Positions 35,848 to 43,293 of a stretch of DNA of 64,000 nucleotides are shown one piece after another. A model generated the notes under the pieces. That model made no database searches. It had not been told where the DNA came from and worked only from the letters and a program-made list of their open reading frames with translations. The translations under genes were made by a program, and so were the position numbers. How positions within the stretch are numbered: the stretch's first letter is position 1; each line of letters starts with the position of its first letter. The stretch comes from Neoroseomonas terrae (lineage in GTDB: Bacteria > Pseudomonadota > Alphaproteobacteria > Acetobacterales > Acetobacteraceae): positions 1 through 64,000 of the forward strand of contig NZ_JAAEDI010000028.1 of the NCBI RefSeq assembly GCF_018129025.1, read 5' to 3'.

Positions 35848-36087
35848 CAGCTGGAGGGGCTTCGCCCCTCCAGACCGCCCCACCAAAGGCCGAAAGGCCT
35901 TTGGAAACCTCAACTTGGCGTCGCGCTCCGATGTCGGAGCGGCGGCGATGCTCGCTCGGGCGTAGAAGGCATACGGAGGGCGCGTGGCACGCCTGTCGTG
36001 CCCGGAACCAGAAGATTGCGGTCCAGGATGCCCAGCATCCTGGCGGGGTGGTTCGGAGGGGCAGGGCCCCTCCGATCGCCGCCTCAT
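35848..36087 (+). repeat. Dispersed hairpin element, copy E (inside the ybbA-ybbP operon)
   Basis: The left arm has the hairpin CTGGAGGGGC/GCCCCTCCAG (35851-35873) and the core CAAAGGCCGAAAGGCCTTTG at 35884-35903, where a single base change keeps the stem intact. The right arm has AGAAGATTGCGGTCC, the stem CCAGGATGC/GCATCCTGG (about 36022-36042), GGCGGGGTGGTT and a terminal GGAGGGGC/GCCCCTCC hairpin near 36080. This is the only copy lying between two co-directional genes expected to be co-transcribed, and it would form strong hairpins in the ybbA-ybbP transcript. Confidence 0.87.
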
Positions 36088-36092
36088 CCGCA

Positions 36093-36824
36093 TCACTGCT
36101 CCGCCCTGTCCGACACGATCCGTCCGTCCTCGATCCGCACCTGCCGTTCGCACCGCTCGGCGAGCAGCGGATCGTGGGTGATCAGCAGCAGCGTCGTGCC
36201 GAACTGCTCGCGCAGCCCGAACAGCAGATCCATGACATGCCCGCCGGTGCCACGGTCGAGGTTGCCCGTCGGCTCGTCCGCCAGAAGCAGCTTGGGCTCG
36301 GCGACGAAGGCGCGCGCCAGCGCGACACGCTGCTGCTCACCGCCCGAGAGCTGGCCGGGGTAATGCGTCAGGCGATGCCCAAGACCCACACCCTTCAGCG
36401 CCGCTTCCGCGCGGTCGAAAGCATCGGCGCGGCCGGCGAATTCCAGCGGCACGGCGACGTTCTCGAGCGCCGTCATGGTGGGAACGAGGTGGAAGGCCTG
36501 GAAGACGATGCCGACCGTCTCGCGGCGGAACACCGCTAGCGCATCCTCGTCCATCCGCGTCAGGTCGTGGCCGGCAACGGCCAGCGTGCCGCCGGTCGGC
36601 CGGTCGAGGCCGGCGAGCAGCATGAGCAGGGATGTCTTGCCGGAGCCGGACGGTCCGACGATGCCGACGGCCTCGCCCGTGCCGACCGCCAGGTCCACGC
36701 CGTGCAGGATATTGATCTCACCGGACTGGGCCCTCACCTTGAACTGCAGGTCGGTGGCGATGATCAGCGACGCGCCGGCCTGGCGCCCCGGAATCGTCGG
36801 GGTGGTGTTTGGAAGGACATCCAT
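36093..36824 (-). CDS. ybbA: ABC transporter ATP-binding protein YbbA
   Basis: A 243-residue ATPase of the LolD/MacB group. Walker A is 'GPSGSGKTSLLML', the Q-loop region is 'GIVFQAFHLVPTMTALENV', the signature is LSGGEQQRVALARAF, and Walker B is 'LLLADEPTGNLDRGTG', with a switch histidine in LITHD. It partners YbbP. Its ATG (36824-36822) shares two bases with the ATG of the divergent tesA gene (36823-36825), an arrangement that places each promoter inside the other gene. The tesA/ybbA divergent pairing itself is also found in E. coli. Its ribosome site is weak, so the exact start deserves caution. Confidence 0.88.
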   Translation of the reverse strand: MDVLPNTTPTIPGRQAGASLIIATDLQFKVRAQSGEINILHGVDLAVGTGEAVGIVGPSGSGKTSLLMLLAGLDRPTGGTLAVAGHDLTRMDEDALAVFRRETVGIVFQAFHLVPTMTALENVAVPLEFAGRADAFDRAEAALKGVGLGHRLTHYPGQLSGGEQQRVALARAFVAEPKLLLADEPTGNLDRGTGGHVMDLLFGLREQFGTTLLLITHDPLLAERCERQVRIEDGRIVSDRAEQ

Positions 36825-37503
36825 GTCGTTCAGGGTTCCGCGGCTTTCGCACCGATATGGGCGCCGCGCCGCCCTTCGCAAACTGTTGGCCTGTATCGGA
36901 TTGTTGCCGCTGCTGGCTGCGGCACCGGTCCAGGCGGCCGAGGTCCGGCTGCTGATGCTGGGCGATTCCATCACCGCCGCCTATGGGCTGGCGCGTGGCC
37001 AGGGGCTCCCCGCGCGCCTCGAAGCCGCGCTGCGAGCCAAGGGGCACGACGTGCGGGTGATCGATGCCGGCGTGTCCGGGGATACCACGGCGGGCGGGCG
37101 GGCGAGGCTCGACTGGGCGCTGGCGGAACGGCCTCAGGCGGTAATCGTCGCCCTCGGCGGCAATGACGGGCTGCGCGGCATCGAGCCCCGGGCCAGCGAG
37201 GCGAACCTCGCTGCCATCCTGGATGCGCTGAAGGCGCGCGGGCTGCCGGTGATGCTGGCGGGGATGCTGGCGCCGCCGAACCTCGGCGCCGATTACGGTC
37301 GTGAGTTCGCCGGAACTTTCACGCGATTGTCGGAAGCGAGGCCGGAGGTCGTGTTCTATCCCTTTCTGCTGGATGGCGTGGCCGGGAACCCGGAGATGAA
37401 CCAGCCCGACCGCATTCATCCGAATGAAGCTGGCGTCGCGGAACTGGTCCGTCGCATGCTTCCGTCAGTCGAGTCGCTGCTGGGGCGGGTGCCCGCTAGC
37501 TGA
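36823..37503 (+). CDS. tesA: SGNH-type arylesterase/lysophospholipase TesA
   Basis: A 226-residue periplasmic esterase. The signal sequence is long: a basic n-region (residues 1-20) and the core 'LLACIGLLPLLAAAPVQA'. The catalytic serine is Ser49 in GDSIT (block I). Block II glycine is in 'GVSGDTT', block III is GGND, and block V Asp/His are in 'PDRIHPNEAG'. TesA hydrolyses acyl-CoA, aryl esters and lysophospholipids. GGAAGG lies 7 bases before ATG 36823, a good ribosome site, which supports this start despite its overlap with ybbA. thpR follows after 29 bp, likely in the same transcript. Confidence 0.9.
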   Translation: MSFRVPRLSHRYGRRAALRKLLACIGLLPLLAAAPVQAAEVRLLMLGDSITAAYGLARGQGLPARLEAALRAKGHDVRVIDAGVSGDTTAGGRARLDWALAERPQAVIVALGGNDGLRGIEPRASEANLAAILDALKARGLPVMLAGMLAPPNLGADYGREFAGTFTRLSEARPEVVFYPFLLDGVAGNPEMNQPDRIHPNEAGVAELVRRMLPSVESLLGRVPAS

Positions 37504-37532
37504 CCCGCTCCGGCCTGGATGGGGGCCGAGAG

Positions 37533-38084
37533 ATGCTGCGCCTGTTCGTCGCCCTGGGCCTGCCTGCCGAGTGCCGCGCAGACCTTTCCGCCCTGGCGGG
37601 CGGTATTCCCGGTGCGAAATGGATACCGGCCGAGAACTATCACCTCACGCTGCGCTTCATCGGGGAGATCGAGAACTGGCGCGCGCAGGAGGTCGATGAC
37701 GCGCTCGCCGCCATCCGCGGCACGGCCTTCGATCTGTCGTTGCGCGGCGTCGGCACCTTCGAGAAGGCGGGGCGGATCCATTCGCTCTGGGTCGGCGCCG
37801 AGCGCAACGACGCGCTGACACATCTGCAGAACAAGGTGGAGACCGCCCTGCAGCGCATCGGCCTGGCGCCGGAACGCAAGCGCTTCTCGCCTCACGTCAC
37901 GATCGCCCGCACCGACCGTGCGCCGCCCGAGAAGGTCGTCGCCTACGTCCAGGCCCACAACCTGTTCCGCGCCGCGCCGGTGGAGGTGGACTACTTCACC
38001 TTGTTCTCCTCCCGCCTTGGCAAGGAAGCGTCGGTCTACACGCCCGAGGTCGAGTACGACCTGATGGCGCGGAAGGCGGCGTAG
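37533..38084 (+). CDS. thpR: RNA 2',3'-cyclic phosphodiesterase ThpR (LigT family)
   Basis: A 183-residue 2H phosphoesterase. The two signature HxT motifs are at His37-Thr39 (NYHLTLRFIGE) and His121-Thr123 (FSPHVTIAR). Together they open cyclic phosphates at RNA ends and allow reversible 2'-5' ligation in vitro. The opening 'LRLFVALGLP' is normal for the family, and the length is typical (175-190). It is probably co-transcribed with tesA. The ~217 bp after its stop contain no gene that I recognise. Confidence 0.9.
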   Translation: MLRLFVALGLPAECRADLSALAGGIPGAKWIPAENYHLTLRFIGEIENWRAQEVDDALAAIRGTAFDLSLRGVGTFEKAGRIHSLWVGAERNDALTHLQNKVETALQRIGLAPERKRFSPHVTIARTDRAPPEKVVAYVQAHNLFRAAPVEVDYFTLFSSRLGKEASVYTPEVEYDLMARKAA

Positions 38085-38301
38085 CGCCGCGCGCTTCGCG
38101 TCGGACGCCACGCTGAATCGTTGCGGCCTCAAGCGCCGGCGTCTGGCGGCTCGGCTCGCGTGCCGGGCACCGGACTATCCTGCGCCATCTTTGCGCGGTC
38201 GTGCTGTGCGCTCGCTGCCCGATGCCGGGGCACCCGCCCGGATGGCGGTGGCCGTAGCCGGTACGCTTGCCCGCAGTCGCCGGTCGCGTTACGGCTAGGC
38301 C

Positions 38302-38679
38302 GTGGCCCCGGTCTTCCGCCCCGTCGCGCGCCTGATTGCCGCGATCCTGCTGCTGCAGGTCGTGCTGGCGCCGGCGCATTGCCTGGCGATGGCAGCCGCG
38401 CCCGCCGGCATGGCAACCGTGCTCTGCTCCCCGGCCGGTGTGGAGCGGATGATCTATGTCGGCCCCGACGGCCAGCAGCTTCCGGAGCCGGACACCGGCC
38501 AGGGCGTCTGCGTCGTCTGCACCGGCCTGCCCCAGGCCGCACTACCGGAACCGCCGAACACGCCGGCGCCGGCCCGGGTCGCGCTTGGCCCGGCCTGGCA
38601 GGTCGCTTCGGCGGTAGCGCTGCCGACTGGCGCGCGCGGTCCGCCGTACCGGCAAACAGGACCACCCGCTCTCTCCTGA
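38302..38679 (+). CDS. DUF2946-like small exported protein (copper-cluster leader)
   Basis: A 125-residue protein starting at GTG 38302. It opens with a hydrophobic signal-like segment ('ARLIAAILLLQVVLAPAHC') and has a central CVVCTGLP motif and the C-terminal end GPPYRQTGPP. This matches the layout of DUF2946 proteins, which often precede copper TonB receptors. The cysteine and histidine residues could bind a metal, although no role is established. It lies 66 bp upstream of the TonB-receptor gene, on the same strand. No strong ribosome site is visible, so the start is approximate. Confidence 0.65.
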   Translation: MAPVFRPVARLIAAILLLQVVLAPAHCLAMAAAPAGMATVLCSPAGVERMIYVGPDGQQLPEPDTGQGVCVVCTGLPQAALPEPPNTPAPARVALGPAWQVASAVALPTGARGPPYRQTGPPALS

Positions 38680-38683
38680 GGCT

Positions 38684-38723
38684 GTTCCCGACGGAACGGC
38701 CGCGCCTGCGCTTGCTGTTCCGT
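38684..38723 (+). promoter_or_regulatory. Competing inverted repeats ahead of the TonB-receptor gene
   Basis: GTTCC (38684-38688) can pair with GGAAC (38693-38697). The same second segment, as ACGGAAC (38691-38697), can instead pair with GTTCCGT (38717-38723). The two pairings exclude each other and end 23 bp before the GTG start, so this leader could switch between two folds or serve as an operator. No ligand or regulator is evident. Confidence 0.35.
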
Positions 38724-38745
38724 TCTTCAGGATGAGAGATTCTCC

Positions 38746-40821
38746 GTGTTTTCCCGTTCCGTTTCGCGGCCCGTCCTGGCTGCAGCGGCGGCCGCCCTTG
38801 CCCAACCTGCGCTTGCGCAGGAACCCGCGCCCGAGGCCGCCACCCTGCCGCCCATGCTCGTCGTCGCCCCGCGGGTGCCGAGCACACCGACTCACCCCTC
38901 CAACGCCGATGCCGAGGCCGCGGCCCGGCAGATCCCCGGCAACGTCTCGATCGTGCCGGACGACGCCTTCCGGGATCGGCCCGGCGTCACCACCATTCGA
39001 GACGTACTGCTCTACACGCCCGGCGTCTTCGCCGAGCCGAAATGGGGCGAGGATACGCGGCTTTCGATCCGCGGCTCCGGCACGTCGCGCAACTTCCACC
39101 TGCGCGGCGTGCGGCTCTACCAGGACCGCATGCCGATCAATCAGGCGGATGGCAGCGGCGACTTCCAGGAACTGGACCCACTGACCTTTCAGCGCGTCGA
39201 AGTCTTCCGCGGCGCCAACGCCTTCATGCTCGGCGCGAATACGCTGGGGGGAGGCATCAACTTCATCACACCGACCGGCCGCAGCAATCCCGGCGTGCTG
39301 CTGCGGGGCGAAGGCGGTTCGTTCGGCATGGCCCGTGGCCAGGCGGCCTATGGCATTTCAGGTACCGGCTGGGACACCTGGGGTACCTTCACCAGCATGA
39401 CGCAGGAGGGCTTCCGGGACCATAGCGCCGGCCGGTCGTATCGCGTCAACGCCAACGGCGCCTACCAATGGTCCGACATGGCGGAGACGCGCATCTTCGC
39501 CACCTACAACAATATCTGGCAGCAGATCCCCGGTTCGCTCACGCGGTCCCAGGCGTTGACGACGCCACGCATGGCGAACGCGGCCAACTTGGTCGGCGAC
39601 TACATGCGCAACCTGGAGAGCTTCCGGGTCGGCACCGTGACCGGCATCCGTCCCCAGGAAGGGGCGTTGATCGAGATCGGCGGCGGCTACGTTCATCGCG
39701 CGCTGGACCACCCGATCTTCCAGTATCTCGAGCAGAACTCGAACGACTTCGTCCTGTTCGGGCGCAGCAGCATCGAGGGAACCGTGGCGGGGCTGGAGAA
39801 CAGCCTCACCATTGGCTTCAATGCGGGGTTGGGTCGCATGGTGAACCGACGTTTCGTCAACATCGGCGGGCGGGCGGGCCAGCAAACCTACGGGTCAGTG
39901 GACGACGCCACGACCCTCGATGCCTATGCGCAGAACTCGCTGACGGTCCTGCCCGGCCTGCAACTCATCGCCGGCCTGTCGCTCGGCTACGCGATGCGCG
40001 ACAGCGACGACGACTTCCTCTCGAATGGCGACCAATCCGGTTCCGGCACCTGGTCCTGGACCAATCCGCGTCTCGGACTCCTGTGGCAGGCGACGCCGGA
40101 CGCGCAGGTATTCGCCAACCTCGCCTGGGCGACGGAACCGCCGACCTTCACCGATCTCATCCCTCAAGTGCCGCAAGGCGGCTTCCAGAATCTCGAAGCG
40201 CAGCGCAGTACAACGATTGAGGTCGGCACGCGTGGCGCGACACCCGCTTTCTCATGGGAAGTTGCGCTCTACAGAAGTTGGATCCGCGATGAGATCCAAC
40301 TCTTCACCTTCGGAAACGGCATGGATTTCGCCGTCAATGCCGACCGGACCATTCATCAGGGCATCGAGGCCGGCGCAGCCTGGACTTTCCTACGCGACAG
40401 CTTCGCGGCCGGCGACAACTGGACGCTGACGCAGGCCTATACCTTCAGCGACTTCTACTTCGACGGAGACCCCGTCTATGGCGACAATCAGCTTCCGGGC
40501 GTGCCCCGGCACCTGTACCGCGCGGAGCTGCGCTACCGGCATTCTTCGGGCGGTTGGATCGCACCCAATGTCGAATGGGTGCCCCAGGCCTACTACGTCG
40601 ACAATGCAAACACGCTGAAGACCGACGCCTACTTCCTGGTCGGCATCCGCGCCGGCTGGGAGTTCTCCAACGGCATGTCCGCCTTCGTCGAAGCGCGCAA
40701 TCTGGCCGACACGAAATACATCGCCTCCGCCTCGGTAATCCCACGCGCAACGCCGCAATCCCAGCTCTTCGAACCCGGCACCGGACGCGCTGTCTATGCC
40801 GGGCTGCAATATCGCTTCTGA
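38746..40821 (+). CDS. TonB-dependent outer-membrane receptor, probable copper/metal receptor
   Basis: A 691-residue receptor: signal peptide (ending ALAQ at about residue 25), plug domain (~60-175, with 'TTIRDVLLYTPGVFAEPKWG', 'RLSIRGSGTSRNFHLRGVRL', 'VEVFRGANAFMLGANTLGGG'), then a 22-strand barrel ending in the C-terminal phenylalanine (YAGLQYRF) recognised by the BAM complex. The start is GTG 38746. Direct linkage to YcnI and PCuAC genes argues for copper or a copper chelate as substrate. OprC-like receptors occur in this context, but the plug lacks an obvious methionine-rich copper site, so a siderophore-like ligand remains possible. Confidence 0.85.
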   Translation: MFSRSVSRPVLAAAAAALAQPALAQEPAPEAATLPPMLVVAPRVPSTPTHPSNADAEAAARQIPGNVSIVPDDAFRDRPGVTTIRDVLLYTPGVFAEPKWGEDTRLSIRGSGTSRNFHLRGVRLYQDRMPINQADGSGDFQELDPLTFQRVEVFRGANAFMLGANTLGGGINFITPTGRSNPGVLLRGEGGSFGMARGQAAYGISGTGWDTWGTFTSMTQEGFRDHSAGRSYRVNANGAYQWSDMAETRIFATYNNIWQQIPGSLTRSQALTTPRMANAANLVGDYMRNLESFRVGTVTGIRPQEGALIEIGGGYVHRALDHPIFQYLEQNSNDFVLFGRSSIEGTVAGLENSLTIGFNAGLGRMVNRRFVNIGGRAGQQTYGSVDDATTLDAYAQNSLTVLPGLQLIAGLSLGYAMRDSDDDFLSNGDQSGSGTWSWTNPRLGLLWQATPDAQVFANLAWATEPPTFTDLIPQVPQGGFQNLEAQRSTTIEVGTRGATPAFSWEVALYRSWIRDEIQLFTFGNGMDFAVNADRTIHQGIEAGAAWTFLRDSFAAGDNWTLTQAYTFSDFYFDGDPVYGDNQLPGVPRHLYRAELRYRHSSGGWIAPNVEWVPQAYYVDNANTLKTDAYFLVGIRAGWEFSNGMSAFVEARNLADTKYIASASVIPRATPQSQLFEPGTGRAVYAGLQYRF

Positions 40822-40833
40822 GGACCGACACCG

Positions 40834-41340
40834 ATGCGCAAGATGCTTCTCGCCCTGGCCACCGCGGCGGCCCTGCCCGCCATGCCAGCCGTCGCCCATG
40901 TCACCATCGACCCGGCGCAGGCCACGCCGCATGCCTATGTCCGCGCGGCGCTGCGTGTGCCCCATGGCTGCGGTACTGCGGCAACCACGCGGCTTACGGT
41001 GCGCCTGCCGGATGGCGTAACGGGAGCACGCCCCATGCCGAAGCCCGGCTGGGCTCTGATCATCGCACCGCGCGAGGCGACCGGGGCCCCCGGGGGCCAC
41101 GGTTCCGCGCCGGAGGTCGCGACCATCACCTGGGAAAGCGGCCGCCTGCCCAACGAGCACTACGACGAGTTCGTGCTGCGCTTCCGCGCGCCCAACGAGC
41201 CGGGTGCCACGTTGTGGTTTGCCGTGCGCCAGGAATGCGAGGGCGGCGCCGTCACTGACTGGTCCGAGATCCCGGCCGAAGGCCGCCGCATCTCCGACTA
41301 TCCACACCCAGCCGCCTCGATGCGTTTGGTGCCCCGCTGA
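40834..41340 (+). CDS. ycnI: YcnI-like copper-associated protein (DUF1775)
   Basis: A 168-residue exported protein. Signal cleavage after 'PAMPAVA' would leave His22 as the mature N-terminus (HVTIDPAQA). In B. subtilis YcnI the equivalent N-terminal histidine, with a glutamate and a tryptophan, binds Cu(II) in a monohistidine brace. A conserved tryptophan is visible in KPGWALI and cysteines in HGCGTA and QECEGG. It probably handles copper in the periplasm between receptor and chaperone. ATG 40834 follows GAGGA, 12 bp after the receptor stop. Its TGA overlaps the next ATG by one base. Confidence 0.87.
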   Translation: MRKMLLALATAAALPAMPAVAHVTIDPAQATPHAYVRAALRVPHGCGTAATTRLTVRLPDGVTGARPMPKPGWALIIAPREATGAPGGHGSAPEVATITWESGRLPNEHYDEFVLRFRAPNEPGATLWFAVRQECEGGAVTDWSEIPAEGRRISDYPHPAASMRLVPR

Positions 41341-41672
41341 TGCGCTCGCTCCTCCTGGCGACCCTCGTGCTTGCCGCGCCGCCGCTGGCCCGTGCCTGCG
41401 ATACCGAGGCGATGAACGCCGAGCTGACCACCGTCTGCACAGCCGCGCTGCGCCCCGCGATGAGTTGGGCCGCCGCGCTGCGCGGCCAGGCCTCGGCGAC
41501 GGAGGCGGCGGCACTGGACCGTGCCATCGCGGTGGCGACGACCGCTTGCGAGACCGGTGACCCCGCCGCCGGCGCGCAGGAGGCCGCGCGCATCGCCCGC
41601 CTTGCCGGCCGCATCGAAGCGCGCGCCGGCAACACCGACCCGATCTGGCCCGATCGTCTGGCCAGACACTGA
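41340..41672 (+). CDS. Small exported protein of unknown function in the copper cluster
   Basis: A 110-residue protein I do not recognise. It has a signal peptide (MRSLLLATLVLAAPPLARA), a likely mature start at the following Cys20, and a helical, alanine-rich body of about 90 residues with further cysteines (TTVCTAA and TTACETG). The first cysteine directly follows ARA, so it could be cleaved to leave an N-terminal Cys; the context does not match a strict lipobox. It is translationally coupled to ycnI (TGATG overlap) and lies 21 bp before the PCuAC gene, implying a role in periplasmic copper handling. Confidence 0.7.
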   Translation: MRSLLLATLVLAAPPLARACDTEAMNAELTTVCTAALRPAMSWAAALRGQASATEAAALDRAIAVATTACETGDPAAGAQEAARIARLAGRIEARAGNTDPIWPDRLARH

Positions 41673-41693
41673 CACCAGGCAAGGAGACCTGCC

Positions 41694-42161
41694 ATGACCA
41701 CCACCCGCCGCACCCTGATGATCGCCGTCGCCGCCATCGCGGCCGCGATGCCCGCCGCCGCGCATGACTACACCGCCGGCGACATCGCCATCGGCCACCC
41801 CTGGACCCGCGCTGCCGGCGCCAACGGCAACGGCGCCGGCTTCATGCGCCTCCAGAACCGTGGCAGCCAGCCCGACCGCCTCCTCTCCGCGACCACCGCG
41901 GCAGCGCGGACCGTCGAACTGCACAGCATGGTCCGCGACGGCGACGTGATGCGCATGCGGCCCGTGCAGGACATCCCGATTCCGGCCGGCGGCTCGGTCG
42001 AGCTGGCGCCGGGCGGTTTCCACATCATGATGCTGGGGCTCACCGCGCCGGTGAACCAGGGCAGCCGCGTACCGCTGACACTGCGGTTCGAACGCGGCGG
42101 GGAAGTCACGGTGGAACTGGCGGTCGAGGCGGCGGGCGCGCGGGGCGCGTCGCATCACTGA
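41694..42161 (+). CDS. Periplasmic copper chaperone PCu(A)C
   Basis: A 155-residue protein with signal peptide (ending AAAH) and the cupredoxin-like PCuAC domain. The Cu(I)-binding motif H-x10-M-x21-H-x-M is complete: His77, Met88, His110 and Met112 (in VELHSMV and GGFHIMM). PCuAC delivers copper to the CuA and CuB centres of cytochrome c oxidase. A short His-His C-terminus (SHH) may add metal affinity. ATG 41694 follows AAGGAG. It closes the copper cluster; repeat copy F lies downstream. Confidence 0.92.
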   Translation: MTTTRRTLMIAVAAIAAAMPAAAHDYTAGDIAIGHPWTRAAGANGNGAGFMRLQNRGSQPDRLLSATTAAARTVELHSMVRDGDVMRMRPVQDIPIPAGGSVELAPGGFHIMMLGLTAPVNQGSRVPLTLRFERGGEVTVELAVEAAGARGASHH

Positions 42162-42205
42162 CGGGCGTCGCGCCCTTCCACGCCTTACCCGCCCGCCGCC
42201 GGAGA

Positions 42206-42440
42206 TCGGAGGGGCTCTGCCCCTCCGAACCACCCCGCCAGGGGGTTAGACCCCCTGGACCGCAATCTGTTGGTGGCGGGCGCAACAGGCACGCCGCACC
42301 CTCAACGCGCGCTTCGTGCGCAAGGGCGGGTTCCGGCATCAGTTCTGCCAGCGGCGCACCGCACCAGGTTGAGGTTTGCAAAGGCCTTTCGGCCTTTGCT
42401 GGGGTGGGGTTCGGGGAGGGGCAAAGCCCCTCTCCGAGAT
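42206..42440 (-). repeat. Dispersed hairpin element, copy F (inverted orientation)
   Basis: Read on the minus strand it has the same order as copies A, B and E. On the plus strand the right-type arm comes first: hairpin TCGGAGGGGC/GCCCCTCCGA (42206-42228), ACCACCCCG, then stem CCAGGGGGT/ACCCCCTGG (42238-42258), ACCGCAATCTG. The left-type arm follows inverted, with its core at 42379-42398, a GGGGTGGGG linker and a GGGGAGGGGC/GCCCCTCTCC hairpin ending about 42436. It lies between the convergent PCuAC and mipA genes. Confidence 0.87.
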
Positions 42441-42444
42441 GCCT

Positions 42445-43293
42445 TCAATCGAAGGGCTGGCTCGTCACGTCCACCCGCGCCTCCGACCGCCACAGGGAGA
42501 ACGCGAACCCCGCCACCACTGTCGCGTTCCACTCGCTGCGGTACAGCGGGCTGCCGTCGTTGCGCGCACCCGAGAAGTTCTCGATCCGCCCACCGGCGAC
42601 GACGGACAGGCGTTCGGTGATCGGCAGGCGATAGGACAGCGACAGCCGCGCGCCGACATAGCCCGCCTGTGCGTTGTAGGCCGGGCGGCCGGGTCGCGCG
42701 TATTCCGGGTCCACCTGGTAGAAGTAGTCGGTGTAGGCACTGGTGCCGAACAGCACGCCGGCCGAGACGCGCAGGCGCGCATACTGCGAGAAGACGTGCA
42801 GCCGCTCGTAGGCGATGTCCGGCGCTAAGGTGAAGCCGCGGAAGGAAACAGACGTCCAGTCCGTCGAGAACACTGCGCGGACCGGCGTGTCGAGCACGAC
42901 GCGCTCCGGTGCGGCCTCCTCCTCGCCGCGCCACAGGATGAAGCGCAGGTTGGGGCCGATCTCGCCCAGCCATTCGAGGTCCGGCATGCCCTCCCGCGCG
43001 GTCACGTCCTGAGACGATGCATTGAGCCCGCCGGACGCGCTGACCGACAACTCGATCCCGTCCGCCAGGCTCGCACGGGCGCGCACGCCGCTGTCGTCCG
43101 TGCGCAGCACGTCCCCGCGATAAATGAAGTAGGGAACGACCAGCCCGCGCAGCTGGTTCTGGCTGGAGGCGGGATAGGCCGGGATGCTGCCGCCGCCGCC
43201 GGCGATGCCGACCTCGAAGACCGGCAGCTGCTGTGCCTGCGCCGGCAGGGCCGCAGCGGCGCAGAGCAGGAGGGGAGCGATGCGTCTGATCAT
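42445..43293 (-). CDS. mipA: MipA/OmpV family outer-membrane protein
   Basis: A 282-residue outer-membrane barrel. The signal peptide (MIRRIAPLLLCAAAALPAQA) is followed by 'FEVGIAGGGGSIPAYPASSQNQ', the MipA/OmpV opening, and 'VVPYFIYRGDVLRTDDSGVRAR'. E. coli MipA scaffolds a murein synthase/hydrolase complex; other members are porins or stress-induced barrels, so the role is open. The C-terminus is not the usual aromatic residue of barrels: it ends VDVTSQPFD immediately before repeat copy F, so its end may have been altered. The start overlaps the methyltransferase stop (ATGA). Confidence 0.85.
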   Translation of the reverse strand: MIRRIAPLLLCAAAALPAQAQQLPVFEVGIAGGGGSIPAYPASSQNQLRGLVVPYFIYRGDVLRTDDSGVRARASLADGIELSVSASGGLNASSQDVTAREGMPDLEWLGEIGPNLRFILWRGEEEAAPERVVLDTPVRAVFSTDWTSVSFRGFTLAPDIAYERLHVFSQYARLRVSAGVLFGTSAYTDYFYQVDPEYARPGRPAYNAQAGYVGARLSLSYRLPITERLSVVAGGRIENFSGARNDGSPLYRSEWNATVVAGFAFSLWRSEARVDVTSQPFD

